Of a stretch of 50,711 bases of DNA, positions 1 through 9,552 are shown piece after piece. The stretch covers positions 1-50,711 of the forward strand of contig NZ_JADEWL010000035.1 in NCBI RefSeq assembly GCF_015207665.1, read 5' to 3'. The stretch is from Plectonema cf. radiosum LEGE 06105 (GTDB lineage Bacteria > Cyanobacteriota > Cyanobacteriia > Cyanobacteriales > Nostocaceae). The notes under the pieces were generated by a model. The model did not search any database. It was not told where the DNA came from and saw nothing but the letters and a program-made list of their open reading frames with translations. The translations under genes and the position numbers were made by a program. Each line of letters opens with the position of its first letter. Position 1 is the first letter of the stretch.

Positions 1-203
1 TAGTTCACCACATAAGTTATGAGGGGTAATCAATGTAATATTGTAGGTTGGGCTGTTCGCGCAAGCGTTGCGAAGCAAAACGTAGTGGAGCCTCGGCACC
101 CGCGTTGGGTTGCGCTATGTCCTGTCGGACAGGCTTCGCCAACGCTTAACCCAACCTACGAAGAGGTATTTTAACTCCTCAAAATTAATGTGGTGGAATA
201 CTA
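1..203. repeat. miniature inverted-repeat element, copy A
   Basis: The left end reads TAGTTCACCACATAA and the right end TTAATGTGGTGGAATACTA, which are imperfect inverted copies of each other (about 26 bp including the adjoining GAGGGG / CTCCTC). The interior holds a second, GC-rich inverted repeat with arms GTAGGTTGGG (43-52) and CCCAACCTAC (150-159). No reading frame of note lies inside, so this looks like a non-autonomous element with another nested in it. The left border may extend beyond the window. Confidence 0.6.
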
Positions 204-204
204 A

Positions 205-330
205 TAGTTCACCACATAAGTTATGAGGGGTTTGTTCGTCTACCGAGGTGCTGTAGAGACGTTATACATAACGTCTCTAGACAATTTTGGGAAAAAACTA
301 ACCATTCAAAATTAATGTGGCGGAGTACTA
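205..330. repeat. miniature inverted-repeat element, copy B
   Basis: This copy has the same ends as copy A (TAGTTCACCACATAAG on the left, TTAATGTGGCGGAGTACTA on the right) and starts one base after copy A ends. The interior is unrelated to that of copy A and contains the hairpin TAGAGACGTTAT / ATAACGTCTCTA (254-279), a member of a palindrome family scattered across the window. Confidence 0.6.
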
Positions 331-357
331 GTATAATTTTCATTATTAAAGGGTAAA

Positions 358-2211
358 TTACCATCCCAAAAATCGCGCTGCTTGATAAAATATAAAACTA
401 GCTATCCAAGCTAAACCTAAAGACCAAACTATTGATAACCAAGTAAATTTATCGCTTTTAGATTCGCTTTTAATTATGGCAACTGTGGACAAACAAGGAA
501 CATAAAGCAGGGTAAATAACATAAAACTATAAGCTTGTACCCAGTCAATTTGTTCGGCAATAAGTTTTGCAAGTCCGGCTTCTGATTGAGCGCTATAAAT
601 AATAGCTAAACCACCTAAGACAATTTCTTTAGCAATAAATCCAAAAATCAAAGCTACTGCTAATTGTGAATTGATTCCCAAGGGAGATAAAATTGGTTGA
701 GTAACATGACTAATCATTCCAGAAATTGTTTGAGAACTTGCTGGTGGTACGTTAGTAGGTAAGTTATTACATAGCCAAATTATCACTACTCCAAAGATAA
801 TAAATCTCCGCGACCAAAATAAAAAATTTGTCGCTTCATTCCAAGCTCTGGTTATCATTTGTTTGATAGTCGGGAAGCGATAGGGAGGTAATTCTAATAC
901 CATTGGTTCAGAATTAGGGAACATTCCTTTAAATAATGCAGCGGTTAAAATTGCCGCAGCAAAGCTAAATAAATAGAGACTAAATAGGACAATTGGTGCT
1001 TGTTTGGGTGTGAATAATGCCGTTGTCATGAAGATAAATACATTCAATCTTGCAGAACATAAAGAAAAGGGAATTACCAACATTGAAAGCATTCTTAAAG
1101 CTGGCGATCGCATTACTCTTAATCCCATGATTGCAGGGACATTACACCCAAATCCCATCAATGACATGACAAAGGAACGTCCATCTAAACCTAATCTTTC
1201 CATGAATGCGTCCATTAAAAAAGCGGAGCGGGATAAATAACCGCTATCTTCAACTATTCCCATACAAATAAAGAATAAAAAAATCACGGGAATAAATGCT
1301 GCAACTGTTCCAATTCCTTCGTAAATACCTTCAACAATAAAATTATGCCAAAATGTTCCTAACCAAGGTAAATAATTTAATAAAGGTTCTAATCCATTAT
1401 CTTTTAACCAAGCTAGTCCATCTGTCAATAAATCTTGCAATGGTATTCCCAAAGCATAGATAAATTGAAATATGAAAAACATGGTGATAAAAAATATTGG
1501 TAAACCAAAAATAGGATGGAGAAATATTTTATCTAAGCGAGTTGTCAAATTTTCGGAAATTTCGCTGTCAGTTGTCACTGCTGCGGTTAATATTGATTCC
1601 ATCTCGGAATTTATTTCAGTTTCCGATGGTAATTTTTCGCTGACTTTTCCTACCGTTATCGATTGATTTTGCTGTTGTAAATGTTCAGCAATTATTTGAA
1701 ATGCTTTATCGCAACCCTCTCCATATTTAGCACTAATGGGAATGACTGGTATTTGCAAATGTTCGCTGAGTTTTTCATAGTTAATAGTGACACCAAAACT
1801 TGGTGCTTCATCTGCCATATTTAACAATAATACTGCGGGTAATTTTAAACTTTTAATTTGTAAAGCTAAACTAATTTGTCGCTCAATTTGAGTAGAGTTA
1901 AGAATAATAATAATTAAATGAAGTGGTGTGGTTTCTAAAAAGTTTTGCACGACAACTTCATCTTCCGAAAAGCCTCGTAAATCATATATTCCTGGTAAAT
2001 CTACTACTTGCGTTGGTTGTTCATTTAAGCTAACTTCTGCCATCATTAAATCAACGGTCATTCCTGGCCAATTACCAATAGTCGCTTGAGAACCTGTAAA
2101 GCGATTAAAAAAGGTCGATTTACCTGTATTTGGCATTCCTAATACGGCAATTTGTTTGAGTTCGGTAGATAAATTATCTGCGGATATAGAAGAAGGATTA
2201 CAGTGAGTCAT
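358..2211 (-). CDS. feoB: ferrous iron transport protein B (FeoB)
   Basis: FeoB is the inner-membrane Fe(II) importer, with an N-terminal G-protein domain fused to a membrane permease. The 617-residue product shows the G1 loop GMPNTGKST near residues 25-33, the G3 motif DLPG near 72 and the G4 motif NMAD near 131. A hydrophobic permease region follows with the Gate-type signature GFGCNVPAIMG and a second core containing PCLSTVA. It is shorter than the roughly 770-residue E. coli protein, which is usual for cyanobacteria. feoA lies 74 bp upstream on the same strand, so the two are probably co-transcribed. A heptanucleotide repeat fills the gap. Assignment is secure. Confidence 0.96.
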   Translation of the reverse strand: MTHCNPSSISADNLSTELKQIAVLGMPNTGKSTFFNRFTGSQATIGNWPGMTVDLMMAEVSLNEQPTQVVDLPGIYDLRGFSEDEVVVQNFLETTPLHLIIIILNSTQIERQISLALQIKSLKLPAVLLLNMADEAPSFGVTINYEKLSEHLQIPVIPISAKYGEGCDKAFQIIAEHLQQQNQSITVGKVSEKLPSETEINSEMESILTAAVTTDSEISENLTTRLDKIFLHPIFGLPIFFITMFFIFQFIYALGIPLQDLLTDGLAWLKDNGLEPLLNYLPWLGTFWHNFIVEGIYEGIGTVAAFIPVIFLFFICMGIVEDSGYLSRSAFLMDAFMERLGLDGRSFVMSLMGFGCNVPAIMGLRVMRSPALRMLSMLVIPFSLCSARLNVFIFMTTALFTPKQAPIVLFSLYLFSFAAAILTAALFKGMFPNSEPMVLELPPYRFPTIKQMITRAWNEATNFLFWSRRFIIFGVVIIWLCNNLPTNVPPASSQTISGMISHVTQPILSPLGINSQLAVALIFGFIAKEIVLGGLAIIYSAQSEAGLAKLIAEQIDWVQAYSFMLFTLLYVPCLSTVAIIKSESKSDKFTWLSIVWSLGLAWIASFIFYQAARFLGW

Positions 2212-2213
2212 TG

Positions 2214-2250
2214 AGAATTTTGGATTTTAGATTTTGGATTTTAGATTGTG
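2214..2250. repeat. heptanucleotide array (TTTTGGA/TTTTAGA type)
   Basis: Several units of the form ATTTTGG / ATTTTAG stand in tandem between feoA and feoB. The same heptamers flank the four-helix-bundle gene at 18846-18880 and, inverted, at 19378-19410. Such short tandemly repeated repetitive sequences are common in heterocystous cyanobacteria. Confidence 0.6.
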
Positions 2251-2285
2251 AATGCGATTCTAAATGATTTTTTATTTTATGCTGA

Positions 2286-2528
2286 TTAATCTCTACTGAC
2301 TTGAATTGCAGAAGTATCCCGACGACGTATCATCACTTCTGTTGTTCCAATTTTGATGTGTAACGGACCATTTAACCAGGCTTTTCTAAGTATTTTGATG
2401 CGTTTCCCTGGACGAAAACCTAAAGCTAACAAACGCTGCTGTAAACTTGCTTCACCTGATAATTCTAAAATTACTGCTGTTTCTCCTACTTTCAAGTTAC
2501 AAAGTTCAATGTTTGTCATAAATATCAA
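2286..2528 (-). CDS. feoA: ferrous iron transport protein A (FeoA)
   Basis: FeoA is a small cytoplasmic SH3-like protein that partners FeoB and is thought to modulate its activity. The 80-residue product has the expected pattern: an N-terminal LKVGETAVILEL strand pair, the RLLALGFRPGKRIKILRKA segment and a C-terminal IGTTEVMIRRRDTSAI block that closes the barrel. It lies directly upstream of feoB on the same strand. Only 20 bp of AT-rich DNA separates its start from the ABC-transporter remnant on the other strand, so its promoter is either in that gap or within the remnant. The stretch 2530-2552 is AT-rich enough for a Fur site, but no convincing box could be fixed by eye. Confidence 0.93.
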   Translation of the reverse strand: MIFMTNIELCNLKVGETAVILELSGEASLQQRLLALGFRPGKRIKILRKAWLNGPLHIKIGTTEVMIRRRDTSAIQVSRD

Positions 2529-2548
2529 AAGTTTTATTTATTAATAAT

Positions 2549-2683
2549 ATGATGTCCTGTCAAAATGCCGATATGATAGTCGTTTTAGAACAAGGAAGAA
2601 TTATCGCAACTGGAACTCATTCAGAATTAATTGCTATCAGTGGCAGATACGCCTATTTACATAGTATGCAGTTTCCCCAATAA
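2549..2683 (+). pseudogene. 3'-terminal remnant of an ABC exporter (fused permease-ATPase) gene
   Basis: An open frame of 44 codons translates to the extreme C-terminus of an ABCB-type ATPase domain: QNADMIVVLEQGRII, then ATGTHSELIAISGRYAYLH, then SMQFPQ and a stop. In intact exporters this stretch follows the H-loop (HRLSTxxxAD). Everything upstream, including Walker A, the signature motif, Walker B and the transmembrane region, is missing, and the homology stops about 25 bp from the feoA start. The feo genes or a deletion therefore appear to have cut off the parent gene. No function is expected. Confidence 0.78.
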
Positions 2684-2690
2684 TCGTGGG

Positions 2691-2815
2691 GTTAGAAGTC
2701 GGGTTTTTACAACAATTCTTAGTTATTACACAACATTTATCCTAAAAACCCGACTTGTGTGGTAGTGGGGTTAGAAGTCGGGTTTTTACAACATTTGTCC
2801 GAAAAACCCGACGAA
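2691..2815. repeat. two tandem GTCGGGTTTTT hairpin repeats
   Basis: Each copy has a left arm AAGTCGGGTTTTT and a right arm AAAAACCCGACTT. Copy 1 has arms at 2696-2708 and 2744-2756; copy 2 at 2777-2787 and 2802-2812. Both are preceded by GTGGGGTTAGA. The same family recurs at 15067-15133 and 33988-34051, with half copies near 6408 and 41085. The stems carry T-runs and could act as terminators. Confidence 0.7.
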
Positions 2816-3000
2816 TGTGATAATCAGGTTATTACTCCCTATTCCCCCCAACCCTATTCCCTACTCCCCCCAACCGTCTATTGAGATTATTTATGTATGA
2901 GTTGAGAAATCACAATTAGCTCTCTTTACCTTAAAGTTGTAAAATTTGGGTTAAGTTAAACCAAAATATAGAGTTTCTCCTCATACACAAGGTAATCGGC

Positions 3001-5211
3001 ATGACAGCAACAACACCCAAAGCAACATCAATTCCCAAGTTTTGTGAAGGTATTCAATATTTTGGGGAAGCTTTACCCGATTTTGATCAATACGGTAAAC
3101 AAAGCGCTATCGAAAAAGGTCAAACTGCTATTAGCGATACTCAAAATGCAACAGCAATTTACCAAACTTTACTTTATGCCGATGCTTTACGTTATTTAAC
3201 ATTACAAATTACTGGAAGTAAAGCTTCAGGACATCCGGGTGGTTTTGCATCTCAAGCGGAAGCTTACGCTGCTTTAGTCATGCTGGGTTACAAGAATATT
3301 ATCACCGAAGTGGGACATCATGCCCCCGGATTTTATAGTGCCATGTTTCTTGACCGTTCGCTAGAAGACATGGGTATTATCACTGTAGAACAATTACGGG
3401 AACGTTATCGCGAAAAACACGGACTACTCGGACATCTTTCAGGTATGATTCCTGGTATTCTTGCACCTGCGGGTCCTTTAGGTCAAGGTCAACATTTTGC
3501 AATGGCTGCGGCTTATTTGCATCAAGATAAATTATTCCCCTTTACTGTTGGTGATGGAGGTTTAGGGGAACCTTATATCATCAGTTCAATGGCACACTTT
3601 AACACTGCTTTCCCTAAAATTACCAATTTCCTCCCAGTGTTGGTGTGGAATGGTTATAGTCAGGAACATCACAGTATGGTTTCCTTGAAAACCAACGAAG
3701 AGATGATCAATTATTGGCGCGGAAACGGTTTTGAGGAAGTCATTTTAGTTAACGCTAAAGACTTTGACGACCAAAATCAACCAGGGGAATATGTTGATAG
3801 TACCGAATTTTCCTTTGAAAAAAGATTGGAATTTACTTCATCCGTGATTGAAGGAGTCGATCGAGCCGCAAAATCTGCCCTTGGTGGTAAACTAACCGTA
3901 TTTATTATTAAACAACTCAAAGGTGCGGGAGTTCACGCTACAGGTTCCAAATCCCACAACCTTTATCCCAAAGATACTTTAGATGCACCTCATATGGTAG
4001 AAGCATTGAAAAAACGCGCTCTACCCGTAGAAGCTTGGGAATTAGTGCGAACAAATTGCGATCGCGCTGGTGGTGGTCCGGCTGGGAAAACTGCGGTGAC
4101 AGAATTTGAGTTACAATTATCTGAACTAGGTGAGTTGCCTTTGCAAGAGTTTGAAGTTGGTGGAGAAGCGAAAGTTTCTACTACCGCTATGGGAGTTTTA
4201 GTAGGGAAAGTCGGACAAGCTGACAAGAATTTCTTAGTTACCAACGCTGATGGAAATGCTGCATCTGGTATTGGTAATATTAACCAGGCTTTAAAAATTA
4301 TCCACCCGACAACAGATGACACTTACAACCAAGCTCCCCAAGGACAAGTTTACGAACCCTTGAGCGAAGATGCTTGTGCTGGTTTAGCAGCGGGTTTATG
4401 CTTGATGGGAGGACGCAGTTTGTGGTGTTCTTACGAATCCTTCGCCATCAACGGTTTACCAATTTGGCAAACTGTAACTCAAGCAATGGCAGAATTACGT
4501 CGTTCTACACCTTCTACAATAACTTTATTTACCGCTGGTGCATTAGAACAGGGACGTAATGGATGGACTCATCAACGTCCAGAAATCGAGGCTTACTTTG
4601 CTTCAATGATGCGTAATGGCAACATTTTCCCACTTTTCCCCACTGATGCCAATAGCATCCAAGCTTGTTACGAATGGGCATTGACTACTAAGAACAAAGG
4701 AATTGTCATTACCGCGAGCAAATCACCTTTACCGATTCTTACCACCTTTGAACAAACCCGTCAAGCTTTAAAAGATGGTGCGATAGTTTTACAAGAAACC
4801 ACTGGAAATAAGCAAGTTGTCTTTGCAGTTATTGGTGACATGATGTTAAAGCCAGTATACGAAGCTGCGGAATTATTACAACAACAACGTATAGGAGTCA
4901 AAATCGTTTCTATCATTAACCCCCGTCGTTTATATCGTCCTCATGATGTTGCTTGGGATGCCTGTTCCCAAGCAGACGGCGATTTTCTCGATGATGCAAA
5001 ATTTACCGAAATGTTTGATGGAGATGCCTTAATTGGTGTTACCGGCGGTGCAGCAGCGATGTTAGAACCCGTGATGCTACGAAGTAATTGTCAAAGAGAC
5101 ACTTTTGCATGGAAACGCGGAGAAACTACTTCAAGTGCAGGTGAATTAATGGCATTTAACGGTTTGACTGCGGAAGCTTTGAAAGAAAGAGCAATCAACT
5201 TAATCGGTTAA
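3001..5211 (+). CDS. phosphoketolase-family thiamine-diphosphate enzyme
   Basis: The 736-residue protein belongs to the transketolase/phosphoketolase superfamily. Phosphoketolases split xylulose 5-phosphate or fructose 6-phosphate with phosphate to acetyl phosphate plus an aldose phosphate. Visible features are SGHPGGF at 76-82, PLGQGQ at 159-164, the ThDP/metal motif GDG at 184-186 with its partner Asn217 (VWNG), and a central pyrimidine-type domain with YESFAINGLP, NGWTHQRPE and ASKSPLPI, which resemble the phosphoketolase rather than the transketolase pattern. It is shorter than classical XFP (about 800 residues) and its N-terminus differs, so it may be a paralogue with another sugar substrate; some relatives carry an epimerase name of doubtful basis. 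An AAGG ribosome site precedes ATG 3001. It stands alone, with a hairpin repeat downstream. Confidence 0.8.
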   Translation: MTATTPKATSIPKFCEGIQYFGEALPDFDQYGKQSAIEKGQTAISDTQNATAIYQTLLYADALRYLTLQITGSKASGHPGGFASQAEAYAALVMLGYKNIITEVGHHAPGFYSAMFLDRSLEDMGIITVEQLRERYREKHGLLGHLSGMIPGILAPAGPLGQGQHFAMAAAYLHQDKLFPFTVGDGGLGEPYIISSMAHFNTAFPKITNFLPVLVWNGYSQEHHSMVSLKTNEEMINYWRGNGFEEVILVNAKDFDDQNQPGEYVDSTEFSFEKRLEFTSSVIEGVDRAAKSALGGKLTVFIIKQLKGAGVHATGSKSHNLYPKDTLDAPHMVEALKKRALPVEAWELVRTNCDRAGGGPAGKTAVTEFELQLSELGELPLQEFEVGGEAKVSTTAMGVLVGKVGQADKNFLVTNADGNAASGIGNINQALKIIHPTTDDTYNQAPQGQVYEPLSEDACAGLAAGLCLMGGRSLWCSYESFAINGLPIWQTVTQAMAELRRSTPSTITLFTAGALEQGRNGWTHQRPEIEAYFASMMRNGNIFPLFPTDANSIQACYEWALTTKNKGIVITASKSPLPILTTFEQTRQALKDGAIVLQETTGNKQVVFAVIGDMMLKPVYEAAELLQQQRIGVKIVSIINPRRLYRPHDVAWDACSQADGDFLDDAKFTEMFDGDALIGVTGGAAAMLEPVMLRSNCQRDTFAWKRGETTSSAGELMAFNGLTAEALKERAINLIG

Positions 5212-5237
5212 GTTTTATCATAAATTGGAAATTTTTG

Positions 5238-5264
5238 TAGAGACGTAGCACTGCTACGTCTCTA
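5238..5264. repeat. TAGAGACG palindrome (copy 2 of the family)
   Basis: The perfect hairpin TAGAGACGTAGCA / TGCTACGTCTCTA has a one-base loop and lies 27 bp after the phosphoketolase stop. It has no T-run on this side, so termination is uncertain. It is one of seven palindromes of this family in the window. Confidence 0.75.
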
Positions 5265-5330
5265 ATCATTTGATATTTTTATTCGCCAATGCCGGGTTTG
5301 TTAATTACGAATTCGTATTATTATATATTT

Positions 5331-5378
5331 TTAACGCAAAGAAACGCAAAGGTACACGCAAAGGAGCGCGGAGTTTTT
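5331..5378. repeat. AACGCAAAG dispersed repeat, forward copy
   Basis: The sequence TTAACGCAAAGAAACGCAAA, continued by GGTACACGCAAAGGAGCGCG and GAGTTTTT, matches the reverse complement of 47761-47808 over roughly 48 bp with few differences. Both copies lie downstream of plus-strand genes and code for nothing evident. Confidence 0.6.
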
Positions 5379-5500
5379 ACTTATCACAATTGGGGTTTTG
5401 AGATTTTAGATTCTTCTAAGTACTACCAATAAGTACTACGAACATTCAAAAGTTAGTACACTATAAAGTCTTTAACAATTCATAAAGTTTCGTTATCCAA

Positions 5501-5797
5501 TTAATCAGCATTTGCAATGGAACAGTTAGAACCTACACATTTAACTGTCTCCACAACTTGAACTTCGTTTTTCACAAGTATATTAAACTTGGGTTGCCAA
5601 ACGTAGAGTTGATAAACTCCCAATAACAGCAATACACTACCTATTTGTATAAATGATGGAGCCAATACAAACCCCATGATCAAAAGTATTGCTCCGGTAA
5701 ACACTACTGCAATACGATAGACTTCTTCGGCTATCTTCAATCCCAGCCATATAGTACCCAAAGCAAGAATCAATAGCATCAGATAAATTGCAAGCAT
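5501..5797 (-). CDS. small two- or three-segment membrane protein
   Basis: I do not recognise a named family. The 98-residue product begins with a hydrophobic helix (about residues 1-20), has further hydrophobic stretches at about 28-48 and 50-66, and ends in a soluble tail with two cysteines in KCVGSNCSIAN. The paired cysteines could form a disulfide if the tail faces the periplasm. ATG 5797 is preceded by TCAGGAG, a good ribosome site 5-6 bases upstream, which supports translation. The gene stands alone, with about 1 kb of gene-free DNA on its upstream side. Confidence 0.6.
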   Translation of the reverse strand: MLAIYLMLLILALGTIWLGLKIAEEVYRIAVVFTGAILLIMGFVLAPSFIQIGSVLLLLGVYQLYVWQPKFNILVKNEVQVVETVKCVGSNCSIANAD

Positions 5798-6831
5798 TTT
5801 TATCTCCTGAACAGTATTTACTCATAATTATCTATCGCTCTAATAAGATAACAACTATTTTGGTATTATATGACAGTTGTTTTACAATTCTAAATATCAA
5901 TCTTTAAAGCTATTGAAAAAAGTTATTGAATATAATTACTTCAGTAATATCAACCTAACCAAAAGGATAAATTGCGAATACTATCGATAATGGCATATAG
6001 CTATCAGCATTAGCACAAGTTTCATTTTGATAATATGGATATATATTTTTATATTTTTATAGAATCATAAACTAAAATTACAAATACTTCGTTCAACACC
6101 TTGAGTAACAAGCCAAAGTAGAAGTTTTTAACTAATTTAAAATCATAAATATGGTACCAATGCTGTTCAAAACTTACTCTCACCCAAATAAAGAGATGAT
6201 TTTTTTTAATGTTGATGATTTTTATTTAGTTATACGATTAATAGTACTCAAAACTAGTTTTGAACGCATACTCCCAAAGTAGTATTTACAAATGCCCTTC
6301 GCGATCGCCGAAGGCGGCTCCTGAAGGAGCATCGCAAACACACTTTTGCCGGAAACTCCATAGCCTTTGTATTTTAGTTATATCTGTAATACACTTACAA
6401 CTCTGATAAAAACCCGACTTCTTGAACATCGAACTGACGTTAAAATAGATAATCCCCCAAACCTTATATACTCCAAAGGCTCAGGGGAAGTTCAAATGTT
6501 GCAGCAAAAAGTGAATTACTATTTAACTTAACACCTTATAGCTTAATCCTAAGCTAAGAAAAGGTTAATTTTTGTTTAAGACATCGGAATATGTACGCAG
6601 CAAAGATAATTTTTTCTTTACTATCGCCCTATATAGCGTAATATTAAATTATTTTGAATTGCTTTTAAAGGCAGCAATTACACTTGACGGATTTGATATT
6701 CAATCCGTATTCATTCAGATATTACACTTTAATTCCTAGATTTCCATTAGGGTCAACACCCCCTACTTGTGGTTCTAAGGAGACTTTTTGTAATCGGAGT
6801 AAATGCGCCCACAGCAGTGTCTTGGGATAAA
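5798..6831. other. gene-free stretch between two minus-strand genes
   Basis: About 1 kb of AT-rich DNA without a convincing gene on either strand. It holds a compact GC-rich island at 6297-6340 with two adjacent hairpins (CCTTCG-N7-CGAAGG over a HIP1 octamer, then GCTCCT-GA-AGGAGC), a half copy of the AAAACCCGACTTCT repeat at 6412-6425, and the short inverted repeat AGCTTA-ATCC-TAAGCT at 6540-6555. The promoter of the 5501-5797 gene should be in its left part. Confidence 0.5.
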
Positions 6832-7953
6832 TTATTCATTAAAAAGCTTCTTGGGATAAATGGGAATGCTTTTTCGAGTTTCTTTTTTAGATGTTGGGTA
6901 ATTATCCAAGCGGGGGCGAAATTCGACAACATTGCTTTTAATCGTAATGTCGTAGTTGCCAAAAAAGTCGTGTCCTAAAAGTCCATTTTCCAATTCCGAA
7001 CCGGCGATCGCCACAGGAACTTTCTTAATTTTGACACCACCGGCTTCAATAGAGTCAACGTAGCCAATGGGGAATTCTACAGATTGAGCGCTTGCAGTAT
7101 TTGCTTTAGCTTTCCCAATGGTAGAAACACCGAGGGAGCTAGCCATCTGCTGAGTAATCACGGTACCGCTAGCACCTGTATCAACAATCATTTCAAATTG
7201 CTGTTGTCCATTAAAAGTGACATCAATAATTGGTGTACCACCAATACGTCGTTTGATTGGGGAGCTAAATACCATAGCTTGACGGGTGTCTTCTTGAATC
7301 GGTACAGCAGCATATACTTTTTTTGTCTCAACGGGTATTGGTATCGCTTTTTGGGTAGTTGGTGGGGGTAATTGCTGCGGTGCAGCAATGGGAGATTGTA
7401 AATTCTGCTGTAATATATTTTCTATCCCTTGAGGAATCTGCATTTTTTGATGTGCAATAGATTCCTTGAGAGGTGGTACTGCGACCACTATTTTTTCAGG
7501 CTCTGGTAGTTCTTGGGGTTGAGTAAGCGCAACGGATTTTTCTAAAGCATAATCCAAATGACGCTGATATTCCTTGACTTTTGCTTGGGCAATGGGGTAG
7601 TAGCGAGCTTGGGGCTTAACCGTTTTCATCAAATTAATGGCATCTTGATAATAATCAGCCACTAATTTCCAATCTTCCTGAGAATGAGCCGATTGACTGA
7701 CACTAAAAGCACCCGCAGCTTTGTCCAATGCCATTTCAAAGGAAGTTGGTTCTATAACTTCTTCCGAGGTTTGAATTGAGTTTGGTGCTGAAGTACTAAG
7801 GGAACCCACCACAGGGGAAGCATTCGGCACCGCTTGCTGCTGATCAGTGGGAATTTTGGCAATTTTTTGTTCTTGGCTACAAGCAGTACCAGCTATAGTT
7901 AGTACGCTCCATAGTAAGATCGACACTCTACGAGAAAACAAAGGCTTAAGCAT
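6832..7953 (-). CDS. retropepsin-like aspartic protease, predicted lipoprotein
   Basis: The 373-residue protein begins with a basic-hydrophobic signal and a lipobox (IAGTAC, Cys25), so it is probably anchored to a membrane outside the cytoplasm. Residues 60-140 form an alpha-helical region resembling a tetratricopeptide-like module, residues 145-215 are proline-rich and disordered, and residues 235-355 form a clan AA (retroviral-type) aspartic protease domain with the catalytic motif VDTGAS (Asp258) and the later GLLGHDFFGNYD segment. Proteins with one such domain act as homodimers, one Asp from each subunit. ATG 7953 is followed directly by the signal sequence. The substrate is unknown and no partner gene is adjacent. 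Confidence 0.85.
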   Translation of the reverse strand: MLKPLFSRRVSILLWSVLTIAGTACSQEQKIAKIPTDQQQAVPNASPVVGSLSTSAPNSIQTSEEVIEPTSFEMALDKAAGAFSVSQSAHSQEDWKLVADYYQDAINLMKTVKPQARYYPIAQAKVKEYQRHLDYALEKSVALTQPQELPEPEKIVVAVPPLKESIAHQKMQIPQGIENILQQNLQSPIAAPQQLPPPTTQKAIPIPVETKKVYAAVPIQEDTRQAMVFSSPIKRRIGGTPIIDVTFNGQQQFEMIVDTGASGTVITQQMASSLGVSTIGKAKANTASAQSVEFPIGYVDSIEAGGVKIKKVPVAIAGSELENGLLGHDFFGNYDITIKSNVVEFRPRLDNYPTSKKETRKSIPIYPKKLFNE

Positions 7954-8391
7954 AATAGTTTTGATTTTACCAAGCCCTTGAGGGCAAAAATCTACTTTCC
8001 AATTTTAATTATTTAACATTCATCAAACGCGACTATCTGCCTGATTCTCCGCAATCGGAAAAGCATCTTTGAGGCTCTATGCCCCTTTAACTATTTTAAT
8101 CAGTAAGAGAGTACAATTTATAGACATAGACTTGTTGCTTCAGTGCTAATGGTAGTTAAAAACAACCCAGAGCGCTATCCGCATTTATAATCATCCCGTT
8201 ATCATCAAAATAATCATAGAATCTTAAATAGTCGTTATCGATTGGTTAGTAATTCCCAATTCCCAATTCCCTTCTTGCCGATTTACATTTGTAATGTACT
8301 TAGAAAAACTGATCAAAATAAAAATAATTTAAGTAAATTAACTCGTGGGATAATTAACTTTCGCTCCTAATAGCTAATCGTTTTATTGCTT
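7954..8391. other. divergent intergenic region before carA
   Basis: This 438-bp gap separates the minus-strand protease from plus-strand carA and must hold both promoters. I see short direct repeats (CCCAATTCCCAATTCCC near 8255-8272) but no unambiguous promoter, NtcA site (GTA-N8-TAC) or hairpin. Confidence 0.4.
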
Positions 8392-9552
8392 ATGCCTCTG
8401 TTTGACACAACACCTGCTCTACTTGTCCTGGCAGATGGAACCAGCTATCGCGGTTGGTCTTTTGGTGCTAGCGGCACCGCCATGGGAGAAGTAGTTTTTA
8501 ATACCGGCATGACGGGATATCAAGAAGTAATGACCGACCCTAGTTATTGCGGTCAAATCATTGCTTTTACCTACCCAGAGTTAGGAAATACTGGTGTCAA
8601 TCTCGAAGATGCCGAGTCAGATAAACCACATTTACGGGCTTGTATTGCTCGAAATATTTGTGACCAACCGAGCAACTGGCGAGCAACTCAATCTTTACCG
8701 GATTACTTAAAACAGCATCAAATACCTGGTATATATGGTATCGATACTCGCGCATTAACTCGTAAAATACGTAATTTTGGAGCCATGAATGGCGGTATTT
8801 CTACTGAAATACTTGATGCTAATGAATTACTAGAGCAGGTGAATGCAGCCCCATCGATGAGCGGATTAAACCTGGTCACAGAGGTAACGACTTCAGAAGT
8901 TTACGAGTGGTCAGAACCCACAATTGCAGCATGGGAATTTAAGCGGGACTTAAAGGAAAACGAAAAATTCACCGTTGTAGCCTTAGATTTTGGCGTTAAA
9001 CGCAATATATTACGTCGTTTAGCAAGTCATGGTTGTCGGGTAATTGTAGTTCCAGCAAATACTCCAACTTCAGAAATTCTCAAATATAACCCAGACGGAA
9101 TCTTTCTTTCCAATGGACCAGGAGACCCCAGCGCAGTCACCGAAGGAGTTGAAACCGCTAAAGCACTGTTAAAATCCGAGAAACCCATATTTGGTATTTG
9201 TATGGGACATCAAATTTTGGGTCAAGCCTTGGGGGCGCAAACCTATAAACTAAAATTTGGTCATCGGGGGTTAAATCAACCAGCAGGTTTACACAAACGA
9301 ATCGAAATCACTTCTCAAAATCACAGCTTTGCCATCAACCCCGATTCACTACCTCATAGCGAAGTCGAGATTAGCCACCTGAATCTAAATGACAGTACCG
9401 TCGCAGGAGTGAAACATAAATCGTTACCAGTTTTCTCGGTACAATATCACCCAGAAGCTTCTCCGGGACCTCATGATGCAGATTATTTATTTGAGCATTT
9501 TGTTCAAGCAATGAGAACAGTTCGTCAAGCAATTACTGCGCGAGTAAGGTAA
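8392..9552 (+). CDS. carA: carbamoyl-phosphate synthase small subunit
   Basis: CarA is the glutaminase subunit of carbamoyl-phosphate synthase. It releases ammonia from glutamine for the CarB subunit, which feeds arginine and pyrimidine synthesis. The N-terminal domain begins with [17 protein letters not shown] and contains [15 protein letters not shown]; the C-terminal class I glutamine amidotransferase domain has the nucleophile Cys270 in [10 protein letters not shown] and the His-Glu pair in [12 protein letters not shown]. An in-frame TTG lies two codons upstream (8386), but ATG 8392 gives the family's usual start ([11 protein letters not shown]) and is preferred. carB is not in the window, as is common in cyanobacteria. 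Confidence 0.95.
   Translation: MPLFDTTPALLVLADGTSYRGWSFGASGTAMGEVVFNTGMTGYQEVMTDPSYCGQIIAFTYPELGNTGVNLEDAESDKPHLRACIARNICDQPSNWRATQSLPDYLKQHQIPGIYGIDTRALTRKIRNFGAMNGGISTEILDANELLEQVNAAPSMSGLNLVTEVTTSEVYEWSEPTIAAWEFKRDLKENEKFTVVALDFGVKRNILRRLASHGCRVIVVPANTPTSEILKYNPDGIFLSNGPGDPSAVTEGVETAKALLKSEKPIFGICMGHQILGQALGAQTYKLKFGHRGLNQPAGLHKRIEITSQNHSFAINPDSLPHSEVEISHLNLNDSTVAGVKHKSLPVFSVQYHPEASPGPHDADYLFEHFVQAMRTVRQAITARVR

Noticed and set aside
1004-1666. plus-strand frames inside feoB
   Set aside because: They are shadows of the well-supported minus-strand feoB coding frame.
2530-2552. Fur box upstream of feoA
   Set aside because: The stretch is AT-rich and partly symmetric, but it does not match a Fur consensus well enough to call.
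6753-6978. short frames near the 3' end of the aspartic protease gene
   Set aside because: They overlap the supported protease frame and have no start signals or recognisable features.
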